This document shows, in pieces, positions 10,395-18,524 of a stretch of 40,549 nt of DNA. The translations under genes were made by a program, and so were the position numbers. The DNA is taken from positions 1 through 40,549 of the forward strand of contig NZ_JALTON010000048.1 of assembly GCF_027000115.1 (NCBI RefSeq), given 5' to 3'. Each line of letters starts with the position of its first letter. Position 1 is the stretch's first letter. The stretch is from Thiohalobacter sp. (lineage in GTDB: Bacteria > Pseudomonadota > Gammaproteobacteria > Thiohalobacterales > Thiohalobacteraceae). A model generated the notes under the pieces. It was not told the DNA's origin, did not search any database, and saw only the letters and a list, made by a program, of their open reading frames with translations.

Positions 10395-10697
10395 ATGGCG
10401 CTGACCAAAGCCGATCTGGCGGAAAAACTGTTCGAAGAACTGGGTTTGAACAAACGGGAAGCGAAGGAACTCGTCGAGATGTTTTTCGAAGAGATCCGGG
10501 TCGCCCTGGAAACCGGGCATCAGGTCAAACTGTCGGGATTCGGCAACTTCGACCTCAGGGACAAGAACGAGCGGCCGGGGCGGAACCCCAAGACGGGTGA
10601 GGAAATCCCCATCAGCGCCCGCCGCGTGGTGACCTTTCGTCCCGGTCAGAAGCTGAAATCCCGAGTAGAGGCCTATGCTGGAAGCGAGCAACAATAA
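10395..10697 (+). CDS. ihfA: Integration host factor subunit alpha
   Basis: IHF-alpha pairs with IHF-beta to form a sequence-specific DNA-bending protein used in recombination, replication and transcription. The protein is 100 aa, the normal length. It has [20 protein letters not shown] at the N-terminus and the DNA-binding beta-arm sequence [18 protein letters not shown] with the conserved proline region. It follows pheT after 3 bases and overlaps the following merR-family gene by 23 bases, so the three are read from one transcript. Confidence 0.97.
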   Translation: MALTKADLAEKLFEELGLNKREAKELVEMFFEEIRVALETGHQVKLSGFGNFDLRDKNERPGRNPKTGEEIPISARRVVTFRPGQKLKSRVEAYAGSEQQ

Positions 10698-11031
10698 CGA
10701 TCTTCCGCCGATCCCCGGCAAGCGCTACTTCACCATTGGCGAAGTCAGCGAACTGTGCGGCGTCAAGCCGCATGTGCTGCGCTACTGGGAGCAGGAGTTC
10801 CCGCAGCTCAAGCCCGTCAAGCGCCGCGGCAACCGCCGTTACTACCAGCGCCACGACGTGATCATGATCCGCCAGATCCGCAGCTTGCTCTACGAGCAGG
10901 GCTTCACCATCGGCGGTGCGCGCCAGCGCCTGTCCGGCCAGGAGGCCCGCGAAGATATTTCCCACAGCCAGCAGGTAGTGCGCCAGATGCGCATGGAGCT
11001 GGAAGAACTGCTGCAGATCCTGCGGCGCTGA
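10675..11031 (+). CDS. MerR-family transcriptional regulator
   Basis: A 118-aa protein with an N-terminal winged helix-turn-helix (about 18-85): [20 protein letters not shown], then [20 protein letters not shown], which is the MerR signature. A short C-terminal helix for dimerisation follows (about 95-118). It has no effector-binding cysteines or extra domain. The same small MerR-like gene sits between ihfA and tRNA-Pro in Pseudomonas and other gammaproteobacteria. Its targets are not known to me. It starts 23 bases inside ihfA. Confidence 0.9.
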   Translation: MLEASNNNDLPPIPGKRYFTIGEVSELCGVKPHVLRYWEQEFPQLKPVKRRGNRRYYQRHDVIMIRQIRSLLYEQGFTIGGARQRLSGQEAREDISHSQQVVRQMRMELEELLQILRR

Positions 11032-11085
11032 TTTCCTTGTTTCGGACGATCGGGTATGATGTGCGTCCCCTGCAGGCAGGGGTCA

Positions 11086-11211
<126 letters not shown>

Positions 11212-11286
11212 TTCCCGGCCCCTCGGCACAGCCTCGGGGCGTTCGCCCGGCGCGAAGCAGTGCTTCGCGCAAACCGCCGGGCTCAC

Positions 11287-11351
11287 CCTCTCGCCCCGAC
11301 CAATAATGAGAAAGCCGCCGCTGGCGGCTTTTTTGATGGGACGGCTCGGGA
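11287..11351. repeat. Direct repeat, copy 2 (tRNA-Pro 3' end scar plus terminator)
   Basis: A second copy of the 65-bp unit at 11147-11211, including the 16-nt tRNA tail (cctctcgccccgacca) and a second intact terminator hairpin (11311-11334). It has no tRNA body in front of it, so it is a scar, not a second tRNA gene. Confidence 0.95.
11311..11334 (+). terminator. Duplicated rho-independent terminator
   Basis: Identical to the hairpin at 11171-11194. As a tandem copy it could act as a back-up terminator. Confidence 0.85.
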
Positions 11352-11697
11352 ATCCACGACCAGGTCATCAACGCAGAGTTCGCAAAGGCGCAGAGGGCGC
11401 CGAGAACCTTGCATGATGGCGGCGGCTGGCACCGCGTAGCTCGGATGGAGGCCGAAGGCCGCAATCCGGGGCACTGCCAATGGGAAGCCCCGGATTTCGC
11501 TGCGCTTCATCCGGGTTTCACGGCGGGACTTTGGCTAAACCACCCAACTGGGAAACAGGTTTGCACAGGTCACGCTTTGCCTTGCCCGTCCCCGGCCGGG
11601 ATCAAGCGAAGCACCTGTCATCCCCCCAATACCTTTGCGTCCTCGGCGCCTCTGTGAACTCTGCGTTCCCTGACCAGGACACAATGGCGGAGTTGGT
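11352..11697. repeat. Gene-free repeat island: nested inverted repeats
   Basis: There is no credible gene in this stretch. Outer inverted arms at 11370-11391 (aacgcagagttcgcaaaggc) and 11646-11667 (reverse complement, 20 of 22 bases matching) enclose about 250 bp. Inside lies a second inverted repeat at 11442-11514: cggatggaggccgaaggc up to aatccgggg, facing ccccggatttcgctgcgc up to catccggg. Both word families resemble short repeats seen between genes in many proteobacteria. The rest (about 11515-11645) shows nothing I recognise. Confidence 0.75.
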
Positions 11698-11784
11698 AGG
11701 ATGGGCAAAGGCCCGAAGGGCCGTGCCCATCATGACGGTCACGGGATGCTGATGGGCACGTCGCTACGCTCCTTTGCCCATCCT
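11698..11784. repeat. 87-bp palindromic repeat, copy 1 (downstream of mlaA)
   Basis: The outer ends AGGATGGGCAAAGG and CCTTTGCCCATCCT are inverse copies. Inside them GTGCCCATCA and TGATGGGCAC form a second inverted pair. A near-identical 87-bp copy lies at 12620-12706 on the other side of mlaA, and a half copy lies at 16682-16718. It could fold into a long cruciform or hairpin in RNA, and it is placed where mlaA transcription would end. Confidence 0.9.
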
Positions 11785-11832
11785 GCAAATTCTGCGTTCA
11801 CACACTGCGGTACGGATCACCCATTCATCGTC

Positions 11833-12552
11833 TCAGTCGAACTTCGGCGGCGGGGGGTTGCCGTCGTGGATGCGGTTCCAGCGCAGCTGCCGGTAGGCCT
11901 CGCGGGTGAAAAGATAGCTGTCCAGCGCGGCCGTGTCGCGCACCTTGCTGGCGGTCAAAAGCTGGGCGCGGTCGTCCACGGCGCGCAGCCCGATCAGGGC
12001 ATTGCGCTCGCGTACCTCGTCGTGTCGTGCCACCGGATCGAGTGCATAGTCCCCGAACAGGCCGATGCCGTCACGTATGTTGCTGGGACCGAGGAAGGGC
12101 AGCACCAGATACCAGCCCTCGCCGATACCCCAGCGGCCGAAGGTCTGGCCAAAGTCCTCCTGGTGCCGCGGCAGGTCCATGTGCGAGGCGACGTCGAACA
12201 GGCCGCCGATGCCGAAGGTGGTGTTGAAGGTGAAACGCAGCCCGTCCTGGGCGCCCTGGCGCAGCTTGCCCTGGAGCAGGTCGTTGACCAGGGTCAGCGG
12301 CTCTCCAAGGTTGGCAAAGAAGTTGTTCACACTGCGACGGACAGGTGCCGGGATGGTGCGTTCGTAGCCGGTGGCCAGGGGTTTCAGGAGCCAGCGGTCG
12401 ACCTTGTCGTTGAATCGATCGATGACCCGGTTGACCGGTTCCAGCGGGTCGCTGGTCTCTTCCTCCGGCGGTACCACCGCGCAGGCGGAGAGGCCGAGAA
12501 CGAGAAAGGCGGCCAGCAGACGGCGGCCGGTGCGCGCAAGACGGATTTCCAT
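11833..12552 (-). CDS. mlaA: Outer-membrane lipoprotein MlaA (VacJ), retrograde phospholipid transport
   Basis: MlaA removes misplaced phospholipids from the outer leaflet and hands them to MlaC and the MlaFEDB transporter. The protein is 239 aa from ATG 12550-12552. The first 20 residues are a lipoprotein signal with lipobox LSAC. The body has the family sequence DPLEPVNRVIDRFNDKVDRW, then RTIPAPVRRSVNNFFANLGEP, TTFGIGGLFDVA and EDFGQTFGRWGIGEGWYLVLP. The frame is open upstream to 12630, but that part lies in a repeat, and AGGAG precedes the chosen ATG. The gene stands alone between two copies of an 87-bp palindrome, away from other mla genes. Confidence 0.93.
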   Translation of the reverse strand: MEIRLARTGRRLLAAFLVLGLSACAVVPPEEETSDPLEPVNRVIDRFNDKVDRWLLKPLATGYERTIPAPVRRSVNNFFANLGEPLTLVNDLLQGKLRQGAQDGLRFTFNTTFGIGGLFDVASHMDLPRHQEDFGQTFGRWGIGEGWYLVLPFLGPSNIRDGIGLFGDYALDPVARHDEVRERNALIGLRAVDDRAQLLTASKVRDTAALDSYLFTREAYRQLRWNRIHDGNPPPPKFD

Positions 12553-12619
12553 GTGAGGGCTCCTGCTTCCTGTTTCCTGGACGGGCAATGCGGTCCGATG
12601 CTCAGAGTTCAGAATTTGT

Positions 12620-12706
12620 AGCATGGGCAAAGGCCCGAAGGGCCGTGCCCATCATGACGGTCACGGGATGCTGATGGGCACGTCGCTGCGCGCCTTTGCC
12701 CATCCT
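12620..12706. repeat. 87-bp palindromic repeat, copy 2 (upstream of mlaA)
   Basis: Same unit and same orientation as 11698-11784, with only a few differences (for example cgctgcgcgc for cgctacgctc). It lies about 70 bp before the mlaA start, so any mlaA promoter is next to or inside it. On its mlaA side it is followed by CAAATTCTG when read outward; the same word follows copy 1 on its mlaA side. Confidence 0.9.
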
Positions 12707-12765
12707 ACCCAGTCCGCCACCATCAGACAGAACGTAATATTTCCGACAAAATGTGTGCTCCGCTC

Positions 12766-14205
12766 TCAGAGTTCGGGTGACCGCACCACCAGCAGCTTTT
12801 CGATCTGCATGTCCTCGAAGGTGTAGGGGATGCCGCCGACGCCGAGGCCGGACTGGCGCAGGCCGGCGAAGGGCATCCAGTCCACGCGGAAGGCGGTGTG
12901 ATCGTTGACCATCACGGCCGAGGCGTCCAGCCGGCGGTAGGCGCGCAGCGCGCGATGGATGTCGCGGGTGAACACGGCGGCCTGGAATGCGAAGGGCAGG
13001 GCATTGGCCTGCTCGATGGCGGCGGCCATGTCGCGGCAACTGTAGACACAGATCACCGGTCCGAAGATCTCCTCGCGCGACACGCGGGCATCCGTGGGCG
13101 GATCGAGCAGCACCGTGGGAGCGTAGGTGGTCTCCGACAGGGCCTTGCCTCCGCACAGCAGTTTCGCGCCGCCGGCCACTGCCTCCTGAACCCATTCGTC
13201 CACCCGCCGTACCTCGCGCGGCCGGATCAATGGGCCGACCTCGGTATCCTCCAGCCTGGGGTCACCCACGCGCATGTCCTCGCCCAGCGCCGCCAGGCCA
13301 CGCGCCACGTCGCGGGCAACCGATGCATCGCAGAACACCCGTTGCACCGACACGCAGACCTGTCCGGCATGGTAGAAGCCGCCCTTGGCCAGCAGCGGCA
13401 GGGCATCGTCGAGATCGGCATCGGCCTCGATCAGCACCGGCGCCGCGCCACCGTGTTCCAGCGCACAGCGCGCCCCTGGCGCAAGCTTGGAGCGCAGCAT
13501 CCAGCCCACCCGGGCACTGCCGATGAAGCTGAAAAAACCCACCCGCGCGTCGGTGACCAGGGCCTCGGCCACGGCCAGGTCCTTGACCACCAGCGCCTGG
13601 CACCAGGCCTCCGGCAGGCCGGCCTCCCGCAGCAGGCCGACGAAGCGCAGACAGGACAGGGGCGTGTCCTCGGCCGGCTTGACCACCACCGGGCAGCCGG
13701 CGGCGATGGCCGGCCCGACCTGATGGACGATGAGATTCAGGGGATGGTTGAAGGCGCTGACCGCCACCACCACGCCGATCGGCTCGCGGTGGGTCATGGC
13801 CAGGCGGTGGGCCGAGGCGGCGTTGATGCCCATGGGGATCTCGCGGCCGGCATTCTCGCGGATGCACTCCACGCAGTTGCGCACCCCGTCGATGGCCCGC
13901 GCCACTTCCACCCGGGAATCGATCAGCGGCTTGCCGCCCTCGCGGGCCGCCGCCAGCGCCAGTGTCTCCGCCCGGGCCTTCATCAGCTCGGCGACCCGCT
14001 CCAGGATGGCGATGCGCTCCGGTGCCGGCAGCCAGGCATCCCGGTTGCGAAACAGCGCATGGGCCTGGGCCATGGCCCGCTCGACCGTCTCGGGCCCGGC
14101 GGCATCGACGGTGGCGATCAGGCTGCGGTCGAAGGGGGCGTGGACTTCCAGTGTCTCCCCGGTCGCCGTGGCACCGGGGACCATCAGGGGGAAGTGCTCC
14201 GTCAT
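12766..14205 (-). CDS. NAD(P)-dependent aldehyde dehydrogenase family protein
   Basis: A 479-aa enzyme of the aldehyde dehydrogenase superfamily, which oxidises an aldehyde to the acid with NAD(P)+. Visible motifs are the cofactor-binding segment SAFNHPLNLIVHQ with PAIAAGCPVVVKPAE, the general base Glu250 in ALEHGG, and the nucleophile Cys284 in GQVCVSVQR. EEIFGPV and the C-terminal MPFAGLRQSGLGVGG are also family features. The ending DMQIEKLLV resembles the lactaldehyde, succinic-semialdehyde and phosphonoacetaldehyde dehydrogenase branch, but the substrate cannot be read from the sequence. AAGGAA precedes the ATG. It is a single gene, divergent from the DAHP synthase. Confidence 0.9.
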   Translation of the reverse strand: MTEHFPLMVPGATATGETLEVHAPFDRSLIATVDAAGPETVERAMAQAHALFRNRDAWLPAPERIAILERVAELMKARAETLALAAAREGGKPLIDSRVEVARAIDGVRNCVECIRENAGREIPMGINAASAHRLAMTHREPIGVVVAVSAFNHPLNLIVHQVGPAIAAGCPVVVKPAEDTPLSCLRFVGLLREAGLPEAWCQALVVKDLAVAEALVTDARVGFFSFIGSARVGWMLRSKLAPGARCALEHGGAAPVLIEADADLDDALPLLAKGGFYHAGQVCVSVQRVFCDASVARDVARGLAALGEDMRVGDPRLEDTEVGPLIRPREVRRVDEWVQEAVAGGAKLLCGGKALSETTYAPTVLLDPPTDARVSREEIFGPVICVYSCRDMAAAIEQANALPFAFQAAVFTRDIHRALRAYRRLDASAVMVNDHTAFRVDWMPFAGLRQSGLGVGGIPYTFEDMQIEKLLVVRSPEL

Positions 14206-14273
14206 TGCGGGTTCCTTTGCGCTGCGCGTCTGCCGTCACAGGATAGTACAGGACTTCGGGACCCGGCCCGAGC

Positions 14274-14302
14274 CTGACAGCCCGCGGCCTTTCTGGGATA
14301 AT
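14274..14302 (+). promoter_or_regulatory. Sigma-70 promoter of the DAHP synthase gene
   Basis: CTGACA (14274-14279) and GATAAT (14297-14302), with a 17-bp spacer, lie about 100 bp before the start codon. Five of six bases match consensus in each box. Confidence 0.65.
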
Positions 14303-14400
14303 GCCGCCTTTCGCGGCCGTGCCCCGCCGGGGCCGGTCCTACCGAAGGATTTCGGTCCCTTGCGACCCGAACTTGAGCCGCCCGCGCGGCAGCGACAGCG

Positions 14401-15483
14401 ATGAGCACACGGCAACCGACAGACGACCTGCGCATACTCGAGATCAAGGAGGTCTCGCCGCCGGCGCAGGTGCACGAGGAATTCCCGATCACCGAGCAGG
14501 CCGCGGAGACGGTATCGCGCACCCGCTGCGACATTCACCGCATCCTGGCCGGCGATGACGACCGGCTGCTCGCCGTGGTGGGGCCCTGCTCCATCCACGA
14601 CCCCGAGGCCGCGCTGGCCTATGCCGACCGGCTCGCTGCCATCCGCGAGCGGCTGGCCGGGGACCTGCTGGTGGTCATGCGCGTGTATTTCGAGAAGCCG
14701 CGCACCACGGTGGGCTGGAAGGGCCTGATCAACGACCCGGATCTGGACGGCAGCTTCCACATCAACAAGGGCCTGCGCATCGCGCGCCGACTGCTGCGCG
14801 ACCTGAACGAGCGCGGTGTTCCGGCGGCCACCGAGTTCCTCGATCTCATCAGCCCGCAGTACGTGGCCGACCTGGTGAGCTGGGGTGCCATCGGCGCACG
14901 CACCACCGAAAGCCAGGTTCATCGCGAGCTGGCCTCCGGGCTGTCCTGTCCCGTCGGCTTCAAGAATGCCACTGACGGCACCCTGCGGGTGGCGGTCGAT
15001 GCCATCCGTTCCGCCTCCCAGCCGCATCACTTCCTGTCGCTGACCAAGCAGGGCCACTCGGCCATCTTCTCCACCAGCGGCAACGAGGACTGCCACGTCA
15101 TCCTGCGGGGCGGGCGTGAACCCAACTATGCTGCCGCCAGCGTGGACGCGGCGGCGAAGGAGCTGGAGAAGGCAGGCCTGCCGCCGCGGATCATGATCGA
15201 CTTCAGCCACGCCAACAGTCGCAAGCAGCCGGAGCGTCAGCTGCTGGTGGGCGAGGACGTGGGGCACCAGATCGCCGGTGGCGATCGCCGCATCATCGGC
15301 ATCATGGCCGAGAGCCATCTGCTGCCCGGTCGCCAGGACGTGGTTCCCGGCCAGCCGCTGACCTTCGGCCAGAGCATCACCGACGCCTGCATCGGCTGGG
15401 ACGACACCGTCACCCTGCTCGAGGGCCTAGCCGAGTCGGTGCGCAGGCGCCGCGGCCAGGGTTCCAGCGCCGCTGCTTCCTGA
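14401..15483 (+). CDS. 3-deoxy-7-phosphoheptulonate (DAHP) synthase, class I
   Basis: First enzyme of the shikimate pathway. It condenses phosphoenolpyruvate with erythrose 4-phosphate. At 360 aa it matches the AroF/AroG/AroH type. Family motifs are VVGPCSIHDPEAAL, RVYFEKPRTTVGWKGLINDP, ATEFLDLISPQYVADLVSWGAIGARTTESQ (read in parts), GFKNATDG, and the metal-binding DFSHANS with the nearby IMAESHL. The first in-frame start is ATG 14401. The ribosome binding site is poor. Which aromatic amino acid inhibits it cannot be decided by eye. The upstream promoter is close to consensus, and I saw no clear attenuator or TyrR/TrpR operator. Confidence 0.95.
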   Translation: MSTRQPTDDLRILEIKEVSPPAQVHEEFPITEQAAETVSRTRCDIHRILAGDDDRLLAVVGPCSIHDPEAALAYADRLAAIRERLAGDLLVVMRVYFEKPRTTVGWKGLINDPDLDGSFHINKGLRIARRLLRDLNERGVPAATEFLDLISPQYVADLVSWGAIGARTTESQVHRELASGLSCPVGFKNATDGTLRVAVDAIRSASQPHHFLSLTKQGHSAIFSTSGNEDCHVILRGGREPNYAAASVDAAAKELEKAGLPPRIMIDFSHANSRKQPERQLLVGEDVGHQIAGGDRRIIGIMAESHLLPGRQDVVPGQPLTFGQSITDACIGWDDTVTLLEGLAESVRRRRGQGSSAAAS

Positions 15484-15566
15484 GCCGGCGCTTTCGCGGT
15501 GTCCGACTGGCGGCCATGGTGTATCATGGCGCGCTTCGATTGAACCGATCAAGCTGGAGTTTCCCG

Positions 15567-16662
15567 GTGGAAATCAATCCACTCATCAACCGCATCAAGG
15601 ATCTGCAAGGGCGCGCCGAGTCCCTGAGGGGGTATCTTTGACTTCGAGGGCAAGCAGGAACGCCTTCAGGAAGTCACCCGCGAGCTCGAGCAGCCCGATG
15701 TCTGGAACGACCCCGAACGCGCCCAGGAACTGGGCCGCGAACGTGCCCGCCTGGAAGAGGTGGTGCACGGCCTCACCCGCATCCGCGACGGCCTGAACGA
15801 GGCCGAGGAACTGATCGAACTCGCCGCCGCCGAGGGCGACGAGGCAACCGTCGCCTCGGTCGAGGCCGACCTCGACGCGATCGAGAAGGAAGTCTCCAAC
15901 CTCGAGTTCCGGCGCATGTTCTCGGGGGAGATGGATGCCAATAACGCCTTCGTCGACATCCAGGCCGGTTCCGGCGGCACCGAGGCCCAGGACTGGGCCG
16001 AGATGCTGCTGCGCATGTACCTGCGCTGGGGCGAGCGCAAGGGCTTCAGGACCGAGCTGATCGAGGTCTCGCCCGGCGAGGTCGCCGGCATCAAGAGCGC
16101 GACCATCCGCTTCGAGGGCCCCTATGCCTATGGCTGGCTGCGCACCGAGACCGGCGTCCACCGGCTGGTGCGCAAGTCGCCGTTCGATTCCGGCAACCGC
16201 CGTCACACCTCCTTCGCCTCGGTCTTCGTGTCGCCGGAGATCGACGACAGCATCGAGGTCGAGATCAATCCCGCCGATCTGCGCATCGATGTCTACCGTG
16301 CCTCGGGCGCCGGCGGCCAGCACGTGAACCGCACCGAATCCGCGGTGCGCATCACCCATCTGCCCACGGGCATCGTGGTCCAGTGCCAGAACGACCGTTC
16401 CCAGCACAAGAACAAGGACCAGGCCATGAAGCAGCTCAAGGCCAAGCTCTACGAGCTGGAGCTGCAGAAGCGCAACGCCGAGGCCCAGGCGCTGGAGGAA
16501 ACCAAGTCCGACATCGGCTGGGGCAGCCAGATCCGCTCCTATGTGCTCGACCAGTCGCGCATCAAGGATCTGCGCACGGGCGTGGAGACCGGCAACACCC
16601 AGGCGGTACTGGACGGCGACCTCGACCCCTTCATCGAGGCCAGCCTCAAGGCGGGGTTGTGA
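15567..16662 (+). CDS. prfB: Peptide chain release factor 2, made by programmed +1 frameshift
   Basis: RF2 ends translation at UGA and UAA. The gene starts at GTG 15567 ([16 protein letters not shown]), reads 24 codons, and meets an in-frame TGA at 15639-15641. After CTT 15636-15638 the ribosome must skip one base and continue with GAC 15640. The classic signals are all present: AGGGGG before TATCTTTGAC. The joined product is 364 aa (E. coli 365). It contains the stop-codon-reading SPF motif ([14 protein letters not shown]) and the GGQ motif ([16 protein letters not shown]). A possible -10 box TATCAT lies at 15522. lysS follows after a spacer with a repeat fragment, the normal prfB-lysS order. 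Confidence 0.98.
15627..15642 (+). promoter_or_regulatory. RF2 programmed +1 frameshift site
   Basis: AGGGGG (internal Shine-Dalgarno-like sequence) is followed by TAT CTT TGA C. Low RF2 lets the slow UGA be bypassed by a +1 slip on CTT, so RF2 controls its own synthesis. The downstream frame (GAC TTC GAG) restores the RF2 sequence. Confidence 0.97.
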
Positions 16663-16681
16663 GGCGTGAGGCGCTCAGCCG

Positions 16682-16718
16682 GTAGGATGGGCAAAGGCCC
16701 GAAGGGCCGTGCCCATCA
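16682..16718. repeat. Half copy of the 87-bp palindromic repeat, between prfB and lysS
   Basis: GTAGGATGGGCAAAGGCCCG through CGTGCCCATCA matches the left half of the repeats at 11698 and 12620. The right half is missing. It lies 20 bases after the prfB stop and 75 bases before lysS. Confidence 0.85.
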
Positions 16719-16793
16719 ATCCCTGCGGCAGGAACCCGCCCCAAACCGTCCGCCTACCGGCGGCACCAACGACAAGCGAAGAGAATTCTCGGC

Positions 16794-18299
16794 ATGAGTG
16801 AAGACAGAACCCGAACCGCCCAGGACGAACACCGGCTGATCAGCGAGCGCCGCCGCAAGCTGGCGGCGCTGCGCGAACAGGGCATCGCCTTTCCCAACGA
16901 CTTCCGCCGCGACGTCATGGCCGGCGAGCTGCATGCCGAGTACGACGACAAGGACGAGGCCTGGTTCGAGCAGAATCCCATCCGGGTCAAGGTCGCCGGA
17001 CGCATGATGGCCAAGCGCATCATGGGCAAGGCCAGCTTTACCCATATCCAGGACATGTCCGGTCGCATCCAGCTGTTCGTCCAGCGCGACAGCCTGCCGG
17101 AGGGCGTCTACAAGGCCTTCAAGACCTGGGACGTGGGCGACATCGTTGGCGCCGAGGGCTACCTGTTCAAGACCCGAACGGGTGAACTGAGTGTGCGCGT
17201 GGAGCAACTGCGCCTGCTGGTCAAGTCGCTGCGCCCGCTGCCCGAGAAGTTCCATGGCCTGACCGATCAGGAGGCCCGTTACCGGCAGCGCTATCTCGAT
17301 CTGATCATGAACGAGGTCTCGCGCGAGGTGTTCCGCACCCGTACCCGCGTGGTGCGCTACCTCCGCAACTTCCTCGACGACCGTGATTTCCTGGAGGTCG
17401 AGACGCCGATGATGCAGGCCATCCCCGGCGGCGCCACGGCGCGGCCCTTCATCACCTATCACAATGCGCTGGACATGCAACTGTTCCTGCGCATCGCGCC
17501 CGAGCTCTATCTCAAGCGTCTGGTCGTCGGCGGCTTCGAACGCGTCTACGAAATCAACCGCAACTTTCGCAACGAGGGGCTGTCCACCCGGCACAACCCC
17601 GAGTTCACCATGCTCGAGTTCTATCAGGCCTATGCGGACTACCGCGACCTGATGGATCTCACCGAGGAGATGCTCCGCGGCCTGACGCAGGAAATCCTCG
17701 GCAGTACCACGATCGAGTACCAGGGCGAGCGCTACGACTTCGGCAAGCCCTTTGCCCGCATGACCGTGCGCGAGTCCATCCTCCACTTCAATCCCGACCT
17801 GCAGCCGGCAGACGTCGACGAGCTGGAGCGTGCGCGCGCCGTGGCCGAGCGCCTCGAGATCGCGCTCAAGCCCAACTGGGGCCTGGGCAAGGTGCAGATC
17901 GAGATCTTCGAAAAGACGGTCGAACACCGGCTCAAGGACCCGACCTTCATCACCGCCTATCCCACCGAGGTGTCACCGCTGGCAAGACGCAATGACGATG
18001 ATCCCTTCGTCACCGACCGCTTCGAGTTCTTCGTCGGCGGGCGCGAGATCGCCAATGGCTTTTCCGAGCTCAACGACTACGAGGACCAGGCCGAGCGTTT
18101 CCGCCAACAGGTCGCGGAGAAGGAGGCAGGCGACGAGGAGGCCATGCATTTCGACGCGGACTACATTCGCGCCCTCGAACACGGGATGCCGCCGACGGCA
18201 GGCGAGGGCATCGGCATCGACCGGCTGGTGATGCTGCTGACCGATTCGCCGTCGATCCGTGACGTGCTGCTGTTCCCGCATTTGCGGCCGGAGGCGTGA
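16794..18299 (+). CDS. lysS: Lysine--tRNA ligase, class II
   Basis: Charges tRNA-Lys. It is 501 aa (E. coli LysS 505). An N-terminal OB-fold anticodon-binding domain (about 60-150) includes [20 protein letters not shown]. The class II core has motif 2 ([20 protein letters not shown]) and motif 3 ([20 protein letters not shown]) and ends [10 protein letters not shown]. The starting [20 protein letters not shown] is typical. It follows prfB, as in E. coli. The 131-bp gap between them carries a repeat fragment, so it may have its own promoter, but I could not identify one with confidence. Confidence 0.97.
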   Translation: MSEDRTRTAQDEHRLISERRRKLAALREQGIAFPNDFRRDVMAGELHAEYDDKDEAWFEQNPIRVKVAGRMMAKRIMGKASFTHIQDMSGRIQLFVQRDSLPEGVYKAFKTWDVGDIVGAEGYLFKTRTGELSVRVEQLRLLVKSLRPLPEKFHGLTDQEARYRQRYLDLIMNEVSREVFRTRTRVVRYLRNFLDDRDFLEVETPMMQAIPGGATARPFITYHNALDMQLFLRIAPELYLKRLVVGGFERVYEINRNFRNEGLSTRHNPEFTMLEFYQAYADYRDLMDLTEEMLRGLTQEILGSTTIEYQGERYDFGKPFARMTVRESILHFNPDLQPADVDELERARAVAERLEIALKPNWGLGKVQIEIFEKTVEHRLKDPTFITAYPTEVSPLARRNDDDPFVTDRFEFFVGGREIANGFSELNDYEDQAERFRQQVAEKEAGDEEAMHFDADYIRALEHGMPPTAGEGIGIDRLVMLLTDSPSIRDVLLFPHLRPEA

Positions 18300-18524
18300 G
18301 CCGGCACAGATCCAGAGCGCCTGCCTTGCCGAGCAGGGTCGCCGTTTGTTCAATTAATTGAGTTTGAAGGACTTTTTTCCGAAGGGGATCCACCGCAGCC
18401 TGGGTTTTCGCCTGGGTGGCGAAGCCCCGGATTTTCTTCTACGCTGTCAGCAGGCTGCCATAGTTAAACCCTTTGCGCCGCCAGCCGCCAACATGAAGAA
18501 GAACAGGCTGGCAAAGGTAGGGGA
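18300..18524. other. Gene-free spacer between lysS and the GGDEF-EAL gene
   Basis: This 225-bp spacer holds no gene. It contains the 12-bp palindrome TCAATTAATTGA (around 18350-18361) in an AT-rich pocket followed by ACTTTTTT. That could be an operator or part of a promoter for the downstream gene, but no paired -35/-10 boxes are clear. Confidence 0.4.

Noticed and set aside
11409-11752. Two short plus-strand frames in the repeat island behind tRNA-Pro
   Set aside because: They translate the inverted repeats and have no ribosome binding site or recognisable protein pattern.
11701-12621. Plus-strand frame of 306 codons over mlaA, beginning in the palindrome
   Set aside because: It is antisense to a clear MlaA lipoprotein. 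Its start ([15 protein letters not shown]) is just the translated repeat, and the same words appear at the other copy.
12553-12630. Longer N-terminus for mlaA
   Set aside because: The extra 26 residues come from the repeat and would put the lipoprotein signal inside the protein. ATG 12550-12552 has its own ribosome binding site.
11698-12706. CRISPR array or composite transposon
   Set aside because: Only two full copies 836 bp apart, no spacers, and no transposase gene between them.
14806-14940. Horizontal transfer of the aldehyde dehydrogenase-DAHP synthase region
   Set aside because: Base composition and codon use look like the rest of the window, and no mobility genes are near.
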